Origin: Neocallimastix lanati (nom. inval.)
Taxonomy: Eukaryota > Neocallimastigomycota > Neocallimastigomycetes > Neocallimastigales > Neocallimastigaceae
Assembly: GCA_016946835.1 (NCBI GenBank)
Contig: JACVTC010000076.1
Coordinates: forward strand, 196,001 to 260,000
Reading direction: 5' to 3'
Length of the DNA stretch: 64,000 bases
Below are positions 11,357-21,623 of this stretch, piece after piece; position 1 is the first letter of the stretch, and each line of letters begins with the position of its first letter. A model generated the notes under the pieces. It saw nothing but the letters and a program-made list of their open reading frames with translations. It was not told the DNA's origin and searched no databases. The translations under genes and the position numbers were made by a program.

Positions 11357-11592
11357 TGTTAAAATATAAATATTGAAGTTTTGTATATATATAATATTAA
11401 GGAGTTTTGTGATATATTTTAATATATATTTTCAAGTATAAGACCAATAATATATTTGTGTAACCTTAATAAAATAACTATAAATATTTTATAATATAAA
11501 TCTCTTCAACAATAACTCCTTTTAATAAAAAACACGAAATTAGATTCTCACATTTTTAAAACATAATCAAAGGAGATTTCTTATATTTAACA
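11357..11592 (+). repeat. 3' LTR of the gene-carrying element
   Basis: 236 bp, identical by eye to 6538-6773. The polypurine tract lies immediately upstream and target duplication AAATT (11593-11597) immediately downstream. Confidence 0.9.
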
Positions 11593-12241
11593 AAATTTCT
11601 TTAAATTTATTTAGTATTCATTTATTTTATTTAATTTATTTAATTAATTATAAAATTTATTAATTTCTATAGTAATAAATTAATTATTTAATTATTATTT
11701 TTAAATTAAAATTTGATTTAACTTATTCGGACTTTAAAGTTTTTTTTTTTATTTTCTTATTAAAATATAAATTAATTCTATCGGACTTTAAGGTTTTTTC
11801 TAATTTATTATATTAATAAATTGGTTTTTCCTTAAAGAACTTATCTAGTTTTTTCTTCTAATCTTTTTCTAGATAAGATCATTGTTAAGATTAGAAAACC
11901 TTTTAATTTATTATTTTATATAAATTTTTATTATTTAATTTTTCGTATAAATAGCTATTGATTTCTCTAAATTTTTGAGAAATCAAGAGTTATTATTATA
12001 TAACAAATATTAATAAATATATAATAATAATCAATAAAATCTACAAACATTTTCAATAAGTGTTCTTTTATTTTTGTGTTGTTTATTATATTTGTTTATA
12101 ATAAACTCTTCTCTGTTAAGATAAGTTAAAATTTTCTTTATTTTTTCTAATTGTTTTCTTATTTTCTCAACTTGATGTTAGTATCAGGTTGTAGTTAATA
12201 ATTTTGTTATAATAAATATTATAATGAAATTATTACATTTT

Positions 12242-12776
12242 TGATACGAGATATTTAATAAGAATGTAAAGTGATATAATTATTATTTTAAATATTATTG
12301 TAAATAATTTTATTATTAATATTTTCTAAATAAGTTAAAATTAATATTTAATAAGATATAATATTATAAAATTATTTTATTATTTTATTATTAATATAAG
12401 TTTATTATAAAAATATATATAATATAATTAATTATGTAAAAAGTACAAATTTTAAATAATAATAATATAGAGAATAATAAGATAAAAATTAGGAAGTTTT
12501 AATTAAAAAAAAATGTTGTGTTTTTATTTTTATTGAAATGTATTAATTGAAAATGAATAATAGTGAATAATTATTTTAATAAATAAATATAATAAAATGA
12601 ATAATTTTAATAAATAAACATAATAAAATGAACATTATATTCTAAAATAATAATAATTTGAGTGTATTATATAAATATATAATAATTATTATACTATTTC
12701 ATAAATATGATATTTCTTGATTAATTCCCTCTTGCTTTTCCCATATTTTATGATACTATTTAAATTAATTGTATCA
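12242..12776 (+). repeat. 5' LTR of element 1
   Basis: 535 bp, ends TGATAC.../...GTATCA, separated by TTTT from the LTR-derived sequence at its left. Bases 12383-12776 recur at 21226-21619. Confidence 0.8.
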
Positions 12777-12784
12777 ACCATTTT

Positions 12785-12801
12785 TGGTGGAGAATTCGGG
12801 C
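12785..12801 (+). promoter_or_regulatory. Primer binding site, element 1
   Basis: TGGTGGAGAATTCGGGC starts 8 nt after the LTR. TGG pairs with the CCA end of a tRNA. The same core, TGGTGGAGA, follows the 5' LTRs of elements 2 and 3, so all three use the same or a closely related primer tRNA, whose 5' acceptor would begin GGAGA. I could not name that tRNA. Confidence 0.65.
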
Positions 12802-13233
12802 GAAGCAAGCAGGAAAATATCACGAAAATATAGTATAAAAATTAAATAAATAATAATTATAAAAAAAAATTATAAAAAAAAATATATATAAAAAAAAAAT
12901 ATATATAAAAAAAAAAAAAAAAAATTATAAAAAAAATTTTATAATAATTTGTGGTAATTTTATAAATATTTAAAAATATATAAATTCACATATAAAAATA
13001 TATTAATACTGAGAGAGTACTGGATTTGTTTTAAAGAGAATAAAGGGTGAATAGAATCGAAAATTGAGTAAGGCAAGAGAGTAGATATAATTCACAGCCT
13101 TGAAAATTTAAAACAAATAGCCAAGAAAATCAGAGAATTATATATTTATAATAAAAATAAATAATAATATATAATATACATTATAAAAAAAAAAAAAAAT
13201 AATAAATTTAATAATAATAATAATAATAATAAA

Positions 13234-14427
13234 ATGGATTCTTTGAAAATTTATAAAGTCCTCCCTATGTTAGAAGACTATGAAAATAATGTAGTGGATT
13301 GGATTGAAGACCTTAGCAACTTAATGAGAGTTTGCAATATAAAAGACCCGGAAAGAATTTTTACTTGGGCTTCTGAAGCTGTGGATTCAAATACTAAAGC
13401 CGTTTTAAGAAGACTAATAGATAAAAGAACAGGTGTGTACCCTTCTCTTAAGGAAATTCAAAAGGCAGTAGAAGAACATCTTGGAATTACCGAAGGAGAT
13501 AAGTTGACCTACCTTCAAGGATTAAAAATTAAAGAAAATGAAACAATAAAAACTTTTAATGATAGATATAGACGATTATATCACGATTTGTCAAGAGACT
13601 ACCAAAAAATTGTTTCAGTAAAAACTTATAGGAACGCTATAAAGTCAAGGAATTTTGCTTATTCTCAAGTATTTATGTCTAAATGTGATTCCTTGAATGA
13701 AGCTTATGAAATTGCTGAAACGGCTGAAGAAGCAGAGAAGGAATGGAACAAACCAGATAATAATAATATTAATAAAGAATATCAAATTAGAACAACTAAC
13801 AATAAAAGAAATATTAGAAATTTATCTATGTTGACTCAAAATACTAGTTTCCCAAGAAGAAATAGAAATCCTACATTTAATTATTTTAATGCAGATCCAA
13901 GAAATAATTATCAACAAAATAAAAATATGATTAACAATAATAACTGGAATATTAATAATAATGGATATTCTTTTAATAATAGTAATAATTTTAATTTATA
14001 TAATCCAAATAGAGCTACACTCAATAATCCTTATGGTAACTACCGTACAAATGGAAATATAAATAATTTTAATAATAGCAGTAATAGAAGAAATAATAAT
14101 TTTAATTATATAAACAATGGAACTAATAATTATAATGCTGGAGTTCCACAAAATAATTATAATAATATTCAAGGATATAATAATTATCATGATCAAAATA
14201 ATCAAATCAAAAATCCGTATATAAAAAATAGAAAAGAACAATTTATTAATAACTCCGATATTCAAAATAGAATTCAGCTAGGGTTATATTTAAACAGCCC
14301 AAATTCTACATTATATTGCCATCGTTGTTACCAAGAAGGACACAAGAGTAATAAATGCCCTTATACATTTAAGCAATTAGCAGAAATGGAGGAAAAAGGA
14401 CTTCTTAATAATAATCATTTAAACTAA
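13234..14427 (+). CDS. gag: Gag of Ty3/gypsy element 1
   Basis: 397 codons from ATG. The N-terminal 180 residues form the capsid-like helical region (YENNVVDWIEDLSNLMRVCN; SLKEIQKAVEEHLGIT). A very Asn-rich, disordered middle follows (about 190-345). Near residues 361-374 is one CCHC knuckle, CHRCYQEGHKSNKC, for nucleic acid binding. The same layout is seen in the gags of elements 2 and 3. The frame stops immediately after the slippery heptamer described at 14418. Structural role: virus-like particle formation in the cytoplasm (family knowledge). Confidence 0.85.
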   Translation: MDSLKIYKVLPMLEDYENNVVDWIEDLSNLMRVCNIKDPERIFTWASEAVDSNTKAVLRRLIDKRTGVYPSLKEIQKAVEEHLGITEGDKLTYLQGLKIKENETIKTFNDRYRRLYHDLSRDYQKIVSVKTYRNAIKSRNFAYSQVFMSKCDSLNEAYEIAETAEEAEKEWNKPDNNNINKEYQIRTTNNKRNIRNLSMLTQNTSFPRRNRNPTFNYFNADPRNNYQQNKNMINNNNWNINNNGYSFNNSNNFNLYNPNRATLNNPYGNYRTNGNINNFNNSSNRRNNNFNYINNGTNNYNAGVPQNNYNNIQGYNNYHDQNNQIKNPYIKNRKEQFINNSDIQNRIQLGLYLNSPNSTLYCHRCYQEGHKSNKCPYTFKQLAEMEEKGLLNNNHLN

Positions 14428-14450
14428 ATATTGGGAGAAGGATAACTTCC
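14418..14450 (+). other. -1 frameshift site, gag/pol border of element 1
   Basis: T TTA AAC (14418-14424) lies in the gag frame directly before the TAA stop. Eight nucleotides later GGGAG can pair with CTTCC (14433-14437 with 14446-14450). The -1 frame entered at TTT is the pol frame. Same arrangement as at 27230 and on the minus strand at 41454, and typical of families that make Gag-Pol by -1 slippage. Confidence 0.7.
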
Positions 14451-14507
14451 ACTAAACAAACCAATCAACAAAATATTAACTATAATAAAAACAATAATAA
14501 CGAATAT

Positions 14508-16079
14508 GTGAATTTAACATATTCATTAGATTTAAATAATAATAATCATATAATGGAAACTAATAAAATTCTTTATAATGATAATGGAAAATATAATTAT
14601 AATAATGATAGTGACAAAATAAAAAAAATTAATAGCAACATGAATTATGATAATTCTCCTAACAATGTTATATATAATAATTTTAAAAATATTAATAATT
14701 ATACAAGTGATAATGATAATATAAATAATATTAACAATATTAATAATAAAAACAATTTTAAAATGGAGGGCGAAATTATAAACAACAATAAATATAATAA
14801 TAATGTTGAAAATAATAACTTTTCTAATAATATAAAATTAAATGAGAATAATTATGATAATAATAATGAACATTTAATGCATAATGATTATTATGAAGAT
14901 GAAGTTAATAAATATAATAATTATCCTGATTATTCTAATAATCAAAAATACATGGAAAAAAATAGTAATATTTATTATTTTAACAATAAAGAAAATAATA
15001 TTGAAAATGATGAAATAAATGAATATAATAATGATTTCAATGATAATGATGAAGTAGAGGAAATTGCGGCAGTGGTTCAGAGAAAAGGAAATAAAAATAA
15101 CTCAAAATCAACTCCTTTTCTAAAAGAAGCTAAGAAAAAGCTAACAGACAATCCTGTCCCAATTATCACACCTGCAATAAAAAAGAAAATTCAAAGTAAA
15201 TTAAATAATAAAATTAATAAATCTATAAACTCCAATATGGAAATGGACGATATTAATGTGACAACCAATGATCTTCCAAATAATGAAGAAATAAATAACA
15301 CTATTAAAAAAATTAATATAATTAATGAAAAAAATATTCCAAAAACTAATAATAAAAATGTTTCTTTTAATGATATAATTGAAATTCATGATAATATTTC
15401 TCTAACAGATACAGAAATAAATAATAAAAAATACAGTAATATTACTAACTCTAAAAATAATGAAAATTTAATAGCTAAGAAAAAAAAAATACATAATAAT
15501 AATTCTCCGAAAAATAATATATTACAAGATAAGGATAATAATAATATAGATACAAATAAATTAAATTACCTTGACCTTTCGGTAATTAATCAACCAAATA
15601 TAAGGAATGCTAAAAAAATTAATAAAAAAGAAAAAATAAAAGAAATATTAAGTGAAGAAAATAATAATAAAATATCCATCACTCAAGAATTTAATAAACC
15701 GGAAAAACACATTAAAATGATGGAAACTTTTGAAGAATACAAAATAAATGATTTAATTAAGGAGGTAGCTTCAACTGAAGTAATAACAAAACTAGTTTAC
15801 TTATTAGACTTATTCCCAAAGTTTAGATCAGAATTTACTAAAGCTCTTCGTTTAACAGAAGGAAAAGGGAATAATACAACAAAAGCAAACACTTCATTAA
15901 TTAATGTTATGAATATTATAAGTCAGCACAAAGTGATTAAAGTCAAAGGAACGGTAGATAAAAAACCAGTAGAAATATTCCTTGACTCTTGTGCTAGTGT
16001 AAATTTAATTACATCTTCAGCTCTAAAAAAATATAATATTATAACAGAATCAATAATTACAATTATTTTATTATTTTAA
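14508..16079 (+). CDS. pol: Pol N-terminal region of element 1: Asn-rich linker and start of protease
   Basis: Open in the -1 frame relative to gag; pol has no ATG start of its own and continues from the frameshift at 14418. About 400 residues are an Asn/Lys/Asp-rich linker with tandem AAT codons. Then comes a block also seen in element 3 (PVPIITPAIKKKIQSKL here, PKPIVTPGLRKQK there). The pepsin-like protease begins near its end and is cut by the insertion at 16041-16668. Part of an old element; not functional as it stands. Confidence 0.65.
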   Translation: MNLTYSLDLNNNNHIMETNKILYNDNGKYNYNNDSDKIKKINSNMNYDNSPNNVIYNNFKNINNYTSDNDNINNINNINNKNNFKMEGEIINNNKYNNNVENNNFSNNIKLNENNYDNNNEHLMHNDYYEDEVNKYNNYPDYSNNQKYMEKNSNIYYFNNKENNIENDEINEYNNDFNDNDEVEEIAAVVQRKGNKNNSKSTPFLKEAKKKLTDNPVPIITPAIKKKIQSKLNNKINKSINSNMEMDDINVTTNDLPNNEEINNTIKKINIINEKNIPKTNNKNVSFNDIIEIHDNISLTDTEINNKKYSNITNSKNNENLIAKKKKIHNNNSPKNNILQDKDNNNIDTNKLNYLDLSVINQPNIRNAKKINKKEKIKEILSEENNNKISITQEFNKPEKHIKMMETFEEYKINDLIKEVASTEVITKLVYLLDLFPKFRSEFTKALRLTEGKGNNTTKANTSLINVMNIISQHKVIKVKGTVDKKPVEIFLDSCASVNLITSSALKKYNIITESIITIILLF

Positions 16080-16668
16080 TATTTAGTATTATTTTTCAAT
16101 AAAGTTTTAAAACAAATAATTAAATTTAAATTTAAAAAATATTATTTCTGGTATAGTTGTTAGTAACTAATACCATGAATCAAACTACTTAGGGTTCGAT
16201 TCACATTTATTATTATTTTATAGTTTTATTCTAAAAAATATCTAGAAGATTCTTTATAGTTCAAGAAATTACTAGAATTTCTTGATAATTCTTGTGTTTA
16301 ATTAATTAAAATTTATTCTATTAAATTCTTAATTCTATTGTTTTCTATTTTTTCTAAATTTTTCGATTTTTAAGAACTTTTTAGAAACTTTTATTTTTAT
16401 TTTTTAATAACTTTAACTTTTGAAAAAAATATAAATATGAGTAAAATTCTTATTAACAAATATTCTTTTCTTTGTGTTTTTTATTTTAATTTTGTTTAGT
16501 TAATAAAACTTAATTTTTAATAAAACTTTTTTTAATATTAATACTATATCAACCCTTGCGGCTTATAGTATTATAATAAATATAATTAATAAAATAATTA
16601 AAAAAAAAAAAAAAAATAAATAAAAAATAAAATAATTTTTGTTTTTTTTTGAGTGTTATTATATTTAT
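16041..16668 (+). mobile_element. Insertion of about 630 bp in the protease region, with tRNA-like A and B boxes
   Basis: Non-coding AT-rich sequence interrupts the protease region of element 1. TATAATATT occurs at both borders (16032-16040 and 16669-16677), a possible 9-bp target duplication, although such AT words arise easily by chance. Near the left end TGGTATAGTTG (16149-16159) and GGTTCGATTCA (16193-16203) match Pol III A and B boxes at tRNA-like spacing (44 bp start to start). A TATAAATA motif at about 16430 and the following T/C-rich stretch also recall LTRs of the array. It could be a tRNA-derived SINE or a solo LTR of another family. Confidence 0.4.
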
Positions 16669-17084
16669 TATAATATTTTGTTATAAATATTAATAAAAAT
16701 CCTATTGGAAGAATATCAGAGAAGATTTTTCAAATTTATTCAAATAATTCTATTGACTCTGATATTTATGAATTATCGATAACTATTGGAAATTACACAT
16801 TTGTAGATTATTTTAGAAAAATAGAGAAAGATGATATATTTGATATATTAATTGGTGTTGATACTTTAAAAAGAAATCGTTTTGATATAAACTTAGTAAA
16901 CGATACTCTGTATCATATTGATGATGATAATAATTTTGTTAAAATAGCCTCATTATTTTATGATGTTAATCTTAAACCTACTGATAAAACAAATAAATGT
17001 GATCAAGAACTAGATGAAAATAATAATGATGATAGTTTAAGTGATGAATATTCTGACATTAATGAAAATGAATTAAATGATGAG

Positions 17085-19394
17085 TTGGATATAAATAATA
17101 ATGATAATAATACCTTCTTTATTTATGTGGAATCTGATATTCCAAATATTCATATTAATAATTTTAAAGATGATCCATCATGTTTTCTTGATGTTATAAT
17201 TGATAATAATATTAATTCAAATTTAAATAATATTGAAAAAAATAATAATGATATCTCTAATAATAAAATAAATAATCCTAAAATAATTACTGAACAAATA
17301 AATAAGATTGAAAATAAAAATAACGAAATCATTTATAAAAAAATAAATAATCCTAAAATAAATATTGAAAATATTAATATTGATATGTCAAAATTAAATT
17401 CTCACAATTCACCTAAAAACATTTCAGAAAGAAATTTTAATGATGAAATAAATGAACCTTCTAAATTACCTAAAGTTAAAATAAATGATAAAGAATATAA
17501 AAGTAAATTACACAATATTAATACTTATTTAATACCAGCACTTTTAGTCTTAACAAATGAAGTAATAGACAATAAAGATAACGTACCAATTAATGATACT
17601 AAAATAAAATTTGATATGATTTATTCTATTGTTAATAAACTTCCTGAACATCTAAAATCAAGTGTTGAAAATTTATTTTTAGAATACGTTAGTGTACTCG
17701 CATTGAAAACTGATGATTTGGGGTCCTCAAAATTATATCCTCACAGAATAAATTTAATTCCTGGAACAGAACCCATAAAACAACGCGCATATCGTGTTTC
17801 AAAAGTACAAGCTGACGCATTAAAAAAAGAATTAATTAAATTAATTAATAATAAATTAATAGTACCTTCTAGTTCTCCGTGGTCTTCCCCCGTTGTACTT
17901 GTTCCGAAGAAAAATGGACAAGTTAGAATGTGTGTTGATTATAGGAAGATTAATAACTGTACTTTAAAGGATGCATATGCTCTTCCTCTTATTGATGACA
18001 TACTTTATTATATCAGTGGTGATACCACAATATTATCTACGATTGACTTATTTTCAGGATATCATCAAATTCCGATGCATTCTGATGATAAAGATATTAC
18101 ATGTTTTACTACTTTGTATGGCAATTTTAATTTTGAAGTCATGCCATTTGGTCTTTGTAATGCTCCCGCAACCTTCCAAAGGGAGATGAATAGAATTTTC
18201 TTTGATCTAATTGGTGTATGTGTTTTTATCTATATTGATGATTTAGTTATTTATTCTAGTTCGTTGGAACAACACGTAAAAGACATTGAAAAAGTATTCC
18301 AAATTCTTAATAATAATGGACTGAAAGTCAATTTTGAAAAATGCCACTTCTTTCAAGAAGAAGTCGATTTATTAGGTCACACTCTATCAACTAAAGGTAT
18401 TAAACCTATGATTTCTAAAATTGAAATAATTACTAATTGGTTACCTCCTACTAATATTAAACAATTACGTTCATTCCTTGGAGCAATTGGGTACTACCGG
18501 AAATTTATTAGTAATTTTGCTCAAATTGCTAAACCCTTATATGAACTAACTAAGAAAGATACTCCTTTTATTTGGTCTACTAAATGTAACAAAGCCTTTG
18601 AATATTTAAAAACTCAACTAGTTAAAGCTCCAATTTTATCACCTCCTAATTTTAATAAACCATTTATAATTCGTACTGATGCATCAAAAGCGGGTATTGG
18701 AGGGGTACTTTTGCAGCTGGATGATAATAACGTTGAAAAACCCTTATATTATGAAAGTAGAACTCTATCCAATGCTGAATACAACTATAGTATAACAGAA
18801 CTTGAAGGTCTAGCTGCTTTCTATTGTGTAAAAAAATTTAAACCTTTTCTTACAGGCAATAGTTTTGAAACTATTCTTTTTACTGACCACAAACCATTAG
18901 TTTATATTTTTAATAATAAGGAACCTACTTCCAGTCGCCATGTAAGATGGATAACAGAATTTAGTACTTTAAAAATTAATGTTAAATATGAAGAAGATAA
19001 GAAAAACGTAGTTGCTGATGCTTTATCTAGAATGTCTGTTAAAAAAGATTATAAAATTAATATCAATGACAATAAAAATTCTTTAAATATTAATAACAAT
19101 TTTAAGGAGGGGGAGGGGTTATGTAATAACCAAAACAAAGAAACTAATAACGTTGGAAAATATAAAAATGATTTAAAGGAAAAGTTAATAAATAATGGAG
19201 ATAATATTAAAGATAAAAGCAAAATTACAAATATTACAAATGAAAATAATAATAAAAATATTATTAATGAAAACATTAATAAATTCACTTTCAAAAATAA
19301 TAAAAATAAATTTACTATTAAGGAAAATAACAATAAAGTCAAAAATAAAATTAATATTGAGGATAATGAAAATAAAAATAAAAATAAAATTTAA
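17085..19394 (+). CDS. pol: Reverse transcriptase and RNase H region of element 1
   Basis: An Asn-rich lead of about 200 residues precedes the reverse transcriptase core: SPVVLVPKKNGQVRMCVDYR in the fingers, the DLFSGYHQIP box, MPFGLCNAPATFQREMNRI, and catalytic YIDDLVIYS at about residue 380. RNase H follows (IIRTDASKAGIGGVLLQ, ELEGLAAFYCVKK, FTDHKPLVYIF, VVADALSRM at about 640-650). After it comes another Asn/Lys-rich low-complexity stretch. The order RT, RNase H, integrase is that of Ty3/gypsy (Metaviridae). The open frame extends upstream to about 16683. Confidence 0.85.
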   Translation: MDINNNDNNTFFIYVESDIPNIHINNFKDDPSCFLDVIIDNNINSNLNNIEKNNNDISNNKINNPKIITEQINKIENKNNEIIYKKINNPKINIENINIDMSKLNSHNSPKNISERNFNDEINEPSKLPKVKINDKEYKSKLHNINTYLIPALLVLTNEVIDNKDNVPINDTKIKFDMIYSIVNKLPEHLKSSVENLFLEYVSVLALKTDDLGSSKLYPHRINLIPGTEPIKQRAYRVSKVQADALKKELIKLINNKLIVPSSSPWSSPVVLVPKKNGQVRMCVDYRKINNCTLKDAYALPLIDDILYYISGDTTILSTIDLFSGYHQIPMHSDDKDITCFTTLYGNFNFEVMPFGLCNAPATFQREMNRIFFDLIGVCVFIYIDDLVIYSSSLEQHVKDIEKVFQILNNNGLKVNFEKCHFFQEEVDLLGHTLSTKGIKPMISKIEIITNWLPPTNIKQLRSFLGAIGYYRKFISNFAQIAKPLYELTKKDTPFIWSTKCNKAFEYLKTQLVKAPILSPPNFNKPFIIRTDASKAGIGGVLLQLDDNNVEKPLYYESRTLSNAEYNYSITELEGLAAFYCVKKFKPFLTGNSFETILFTDHKPLVYIFNNKEPTSSRHVRWITEFSTLKINVKYEEDKKNVVADALSRMSVKKDYKININDNKNSLNINNNFKEGEGLCNNQNKETNNVGKYKNDLKEKLINNGDNIKDKSKITNITNENNNKNIINENINKFTFKNNKNKFTIKENNNKVKNKINIEDNENKNKNKI

Positions 19395-19642
19395 ATAATG
19401 AAAATAAGGATGTCAATAAAAATCTAAATAATGAAGATAAAAATAATAATATTATTAATAGCGTTAATAATACAAGAATACTAAATGAAAAAATTGAAGA
19501 ATATAAAATTTTAGAAAATAATAATAAAGATAAAAAAGAAGAAATTAATAATATATTTATTAATATTAATGATCCTTATAATAGTAATAATAATATTAAT
19601 AATAACAATAATAAAGTTGATGACAATAATAACAATAATGTT

Positions 19643-20824
19643 GTGGATAGTGGAAATTGTTTAAATAATTTTTTAGAAAATTATATTAATCAAAAATTTG
19701 TTAAAATAGAAAATATACTATATTATAAACAAAATAATATATTAAGGAAAGTTATCAACAATCAAGAAGAAAAATGGAAATTAATAAATGCAGCACATAC
19801 TATAGGACATGAGGGAATTTATAAAACCTATCATAGGCTGAGAAGAGATTTTTACTGGAAGGGTATGATCAAAGATATCAAATTATTTATTAAATGTTGT
19901 CATAATTGCCAAACTTGCAAACCTCAGCCAACGAATAGTTATCCTGAAGATTTGGCTACTCCACCTGGTCTACCATTTTCTAGAGTTGGATTAGATTTAA
20001 TTGGACCATTATACAGAACGAAGCGTGGAAACCGATATATAATAGTTTTAGTAGATTACCTAACCAAATGGGTAGAAGCGGAGCCATTGAAAAAAACAGA
20101 ATCAGAAGATGTTATTAGATTTCTCACAAATGTTTTTGCACGACATGGAATTCCTGAATTACTAATAACAGATAATGGACCACAATTTGTTGCGGATAAA
20201 ACCAAGGCTTTTTTAGATTTGAATGATGTTTATGTACATTATATTAGTACATATCATCCTGCGTCAAATGGTGAGGTAGAAAATCGTAACCGGGAAATCT
20301 CTAAATACTTAAGGATTCTAGGAAGTAATGAAAAGGAATGGGATGATCTTCTACCAAGTGCATTATGGGCACTTAGGACGTGTAGAAATGAAGTGACTAA
20401 GTATAGTAGTTTCGAATTACTATACGGTAGAAGAGACTTACAACCATTTGGACTTACTATTAATATGGATGAAAGACTTCCTGAGGAAACTGAAGAAGAA
20501 TATTATATCAGGAAATTCATAAATCATAATCAATGGATAAATGAAGCAATAGAAAATATAGAAACAGCAAATAAATCGTGGAGTGATAGAAGGAAACAAA
20601 TAAAACGACTCCGAAGTTCTTTTAGACCTGGAGATTTAGTATTATTCAGAAATTTTAATAGAAGAAAATTGGATCCATACTTTTTAGGACCTTTAAAAAT
20701 AGTGAAACAACAATTTAACACAGTCACTGTTTGTGATCCAATAACTAACGAAATAGCAGAAAGAAACATTCATTTAAAAAATGTTATTCCTTATATTACT
20801 AACTTTATTGAATTTAGAGATTAA
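19643..20824 (+). CDS. pol: Integrase region of element 1
   Basis: The N-terminal HHCC zinc domain is HTIGHEG...CHNCQTCK. The catalytic core shows the D, D, E residues in GLDLIGPL, ITDNGPQF and SNGEVENRNRE. The C-terminal part has RPGDLVLFRNFNRRKLDPYF and GPLKIVKQQFNTVTV, the GPY/F-type module, and there is no chromodomain. Very close to the integrase of element 3 in the same positions. Catalyses insertion of the element cDNA; the tRNA-adjacent landing of this family presumably depends on it. Confidence 0.85.
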   Translation: MDSGNCLNNFLENYINQKFVKIENILYYKQNNILRKVINNQEEKWKLINAAHTIGHEGIYKTYHRLRRDFYWKGMIKDIKLFIKCCHNCQTCKPQPTNSYPEDLATPPGLPFSRVGLDLIGPLYRTKRGNRYIIVLVDYLTKWVEAEPLKKTESEDVIRFLTNVFARHGIPELLITDNGPQFVADKTKAFLDLNDVYVHYISTYHPASNGEVENRNREISKYLRILGSNEKEWDDLLPSALWALRTCRNEVTKYSSFELLYGRRDLQPFGLTINMDERLPEETEEEYYIRKFINHNQWINEAIENIETANKSWSDRRKQIKRLRSSFRPGDLVLFRNFNRRKLDPYFLGPLKIVKQQFNTVTVCDPITNEIAERNIHLKNVIPYITNFIEFRD

Positions 20825-20861
20825 AGAAACAAAATTAATTTTAAAAAAAAAAAAAAATTTT

Positions 20862-21086
<225 letters not shown>

Positions 21087-21113
21087 GAGTAATATTATAA
21101 AAAAATATATATA

Positions 21114-21155
<42 letters not shown>

Positions 21156-21225
21156 TATAAAAAATTTTATAAAAAAAAAAAAAAAAAAATTATAGAAAAA
21201 AATTTATAAAAAAAAAAAAAAAAAT

Positions 21226-21619
21226 TTTTATTATTAATATAAGTTTATTATAAAAATATATATAATATAATTAATTATGCAAAAAGTACAAATTTTAAAT
21301 AATAATAATATAGAGAATAATAAGATAAAAATTAGGAAGTTTTAATTAAAAAAAAATGTTGTGTTTTTATTTTTATTGAAATGTATTAATTGAAAATGAA
21401 TAATAGTGAATAATTATTTTAATAAATAAATATAATAAAATGAATAATTTTAATAAATAAACATAATAAAATGAACATTATATTCTAAAATAATAATAAT
21501 TTGAGTGTATTATATAAATATATAATAATTATTATACTATTTCATAAATATGATATTTCTTGATTAATTCCCTCTTGCTTTTCCCATATTTTATGATACT
21601 ATTTAAATTAATTGTATCA
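21226..21619 (+). repeat. 3' LTR remnant of element 1
   Basis: 394 bp matching 12383-12776 with about one difference, ending TTGTATCA. The left part is not recognisable. Followed by TTTT and the 5' LTR of element 2. Confidence 0.8.
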
Positions 21620-21623
21620 TTTT

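Larger units (their letters stand above)
6538..11592 (+). mobile_element. Young non-autonomous copia-like LTR element carrying host gene fragments
   Basis: Two LTRs of 236 bp (6538-6773 and 11357-11592) look identical base for base. They start TGTTAAAATAT and end ATATTTAACA. The flanks carry the 5-bp direct repeat AAATT (6533-6537 and 11593-11597). A classic polypurine tract, TTGAGGGGGAG, abuts the right LTR (11346-11356) and fixes the orientation as plus. The 4.6-kb interior has no recognisable gag, protease, integrase or reverse transcriptase. It holds AT-rich filler with a short repeat array, then pieces that look like host genes on both strands. Identical LTRs imply very recent insertion. 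Copia affiliation is inferred from LTR ends, polypurine tract and 5-bp duplication only. The proteins needed for its movement must have come from elsewhere. Confidence 0.8.
5707..12237 (+). mobile_element. LTR-derived sequence split by the insertion at 6538-11592
   Basis: Begins TGATAAATAACAAA and ends ATTATTACA followed by TTTT and the LTR of element 1. The two host-side pieces (5707-6537 and 11598-12237) contain TATA-like motifs followed by a C and T richer stretch, as in U3-R-U5. The piece around 6217-6320 resembles 42180-42330. More than one LTR may be present. The middle is the younger gene-carrying LTR element, which duplicated AAATT on insertion. Confidence 0.4.

Noticed and set aside
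16149-16203. A functional tRNA gene inside element 1
   Set aside because: A and B boxes are present, but acceptor and anticodon stems do not pair, so it is at most a tRNA-derived element.
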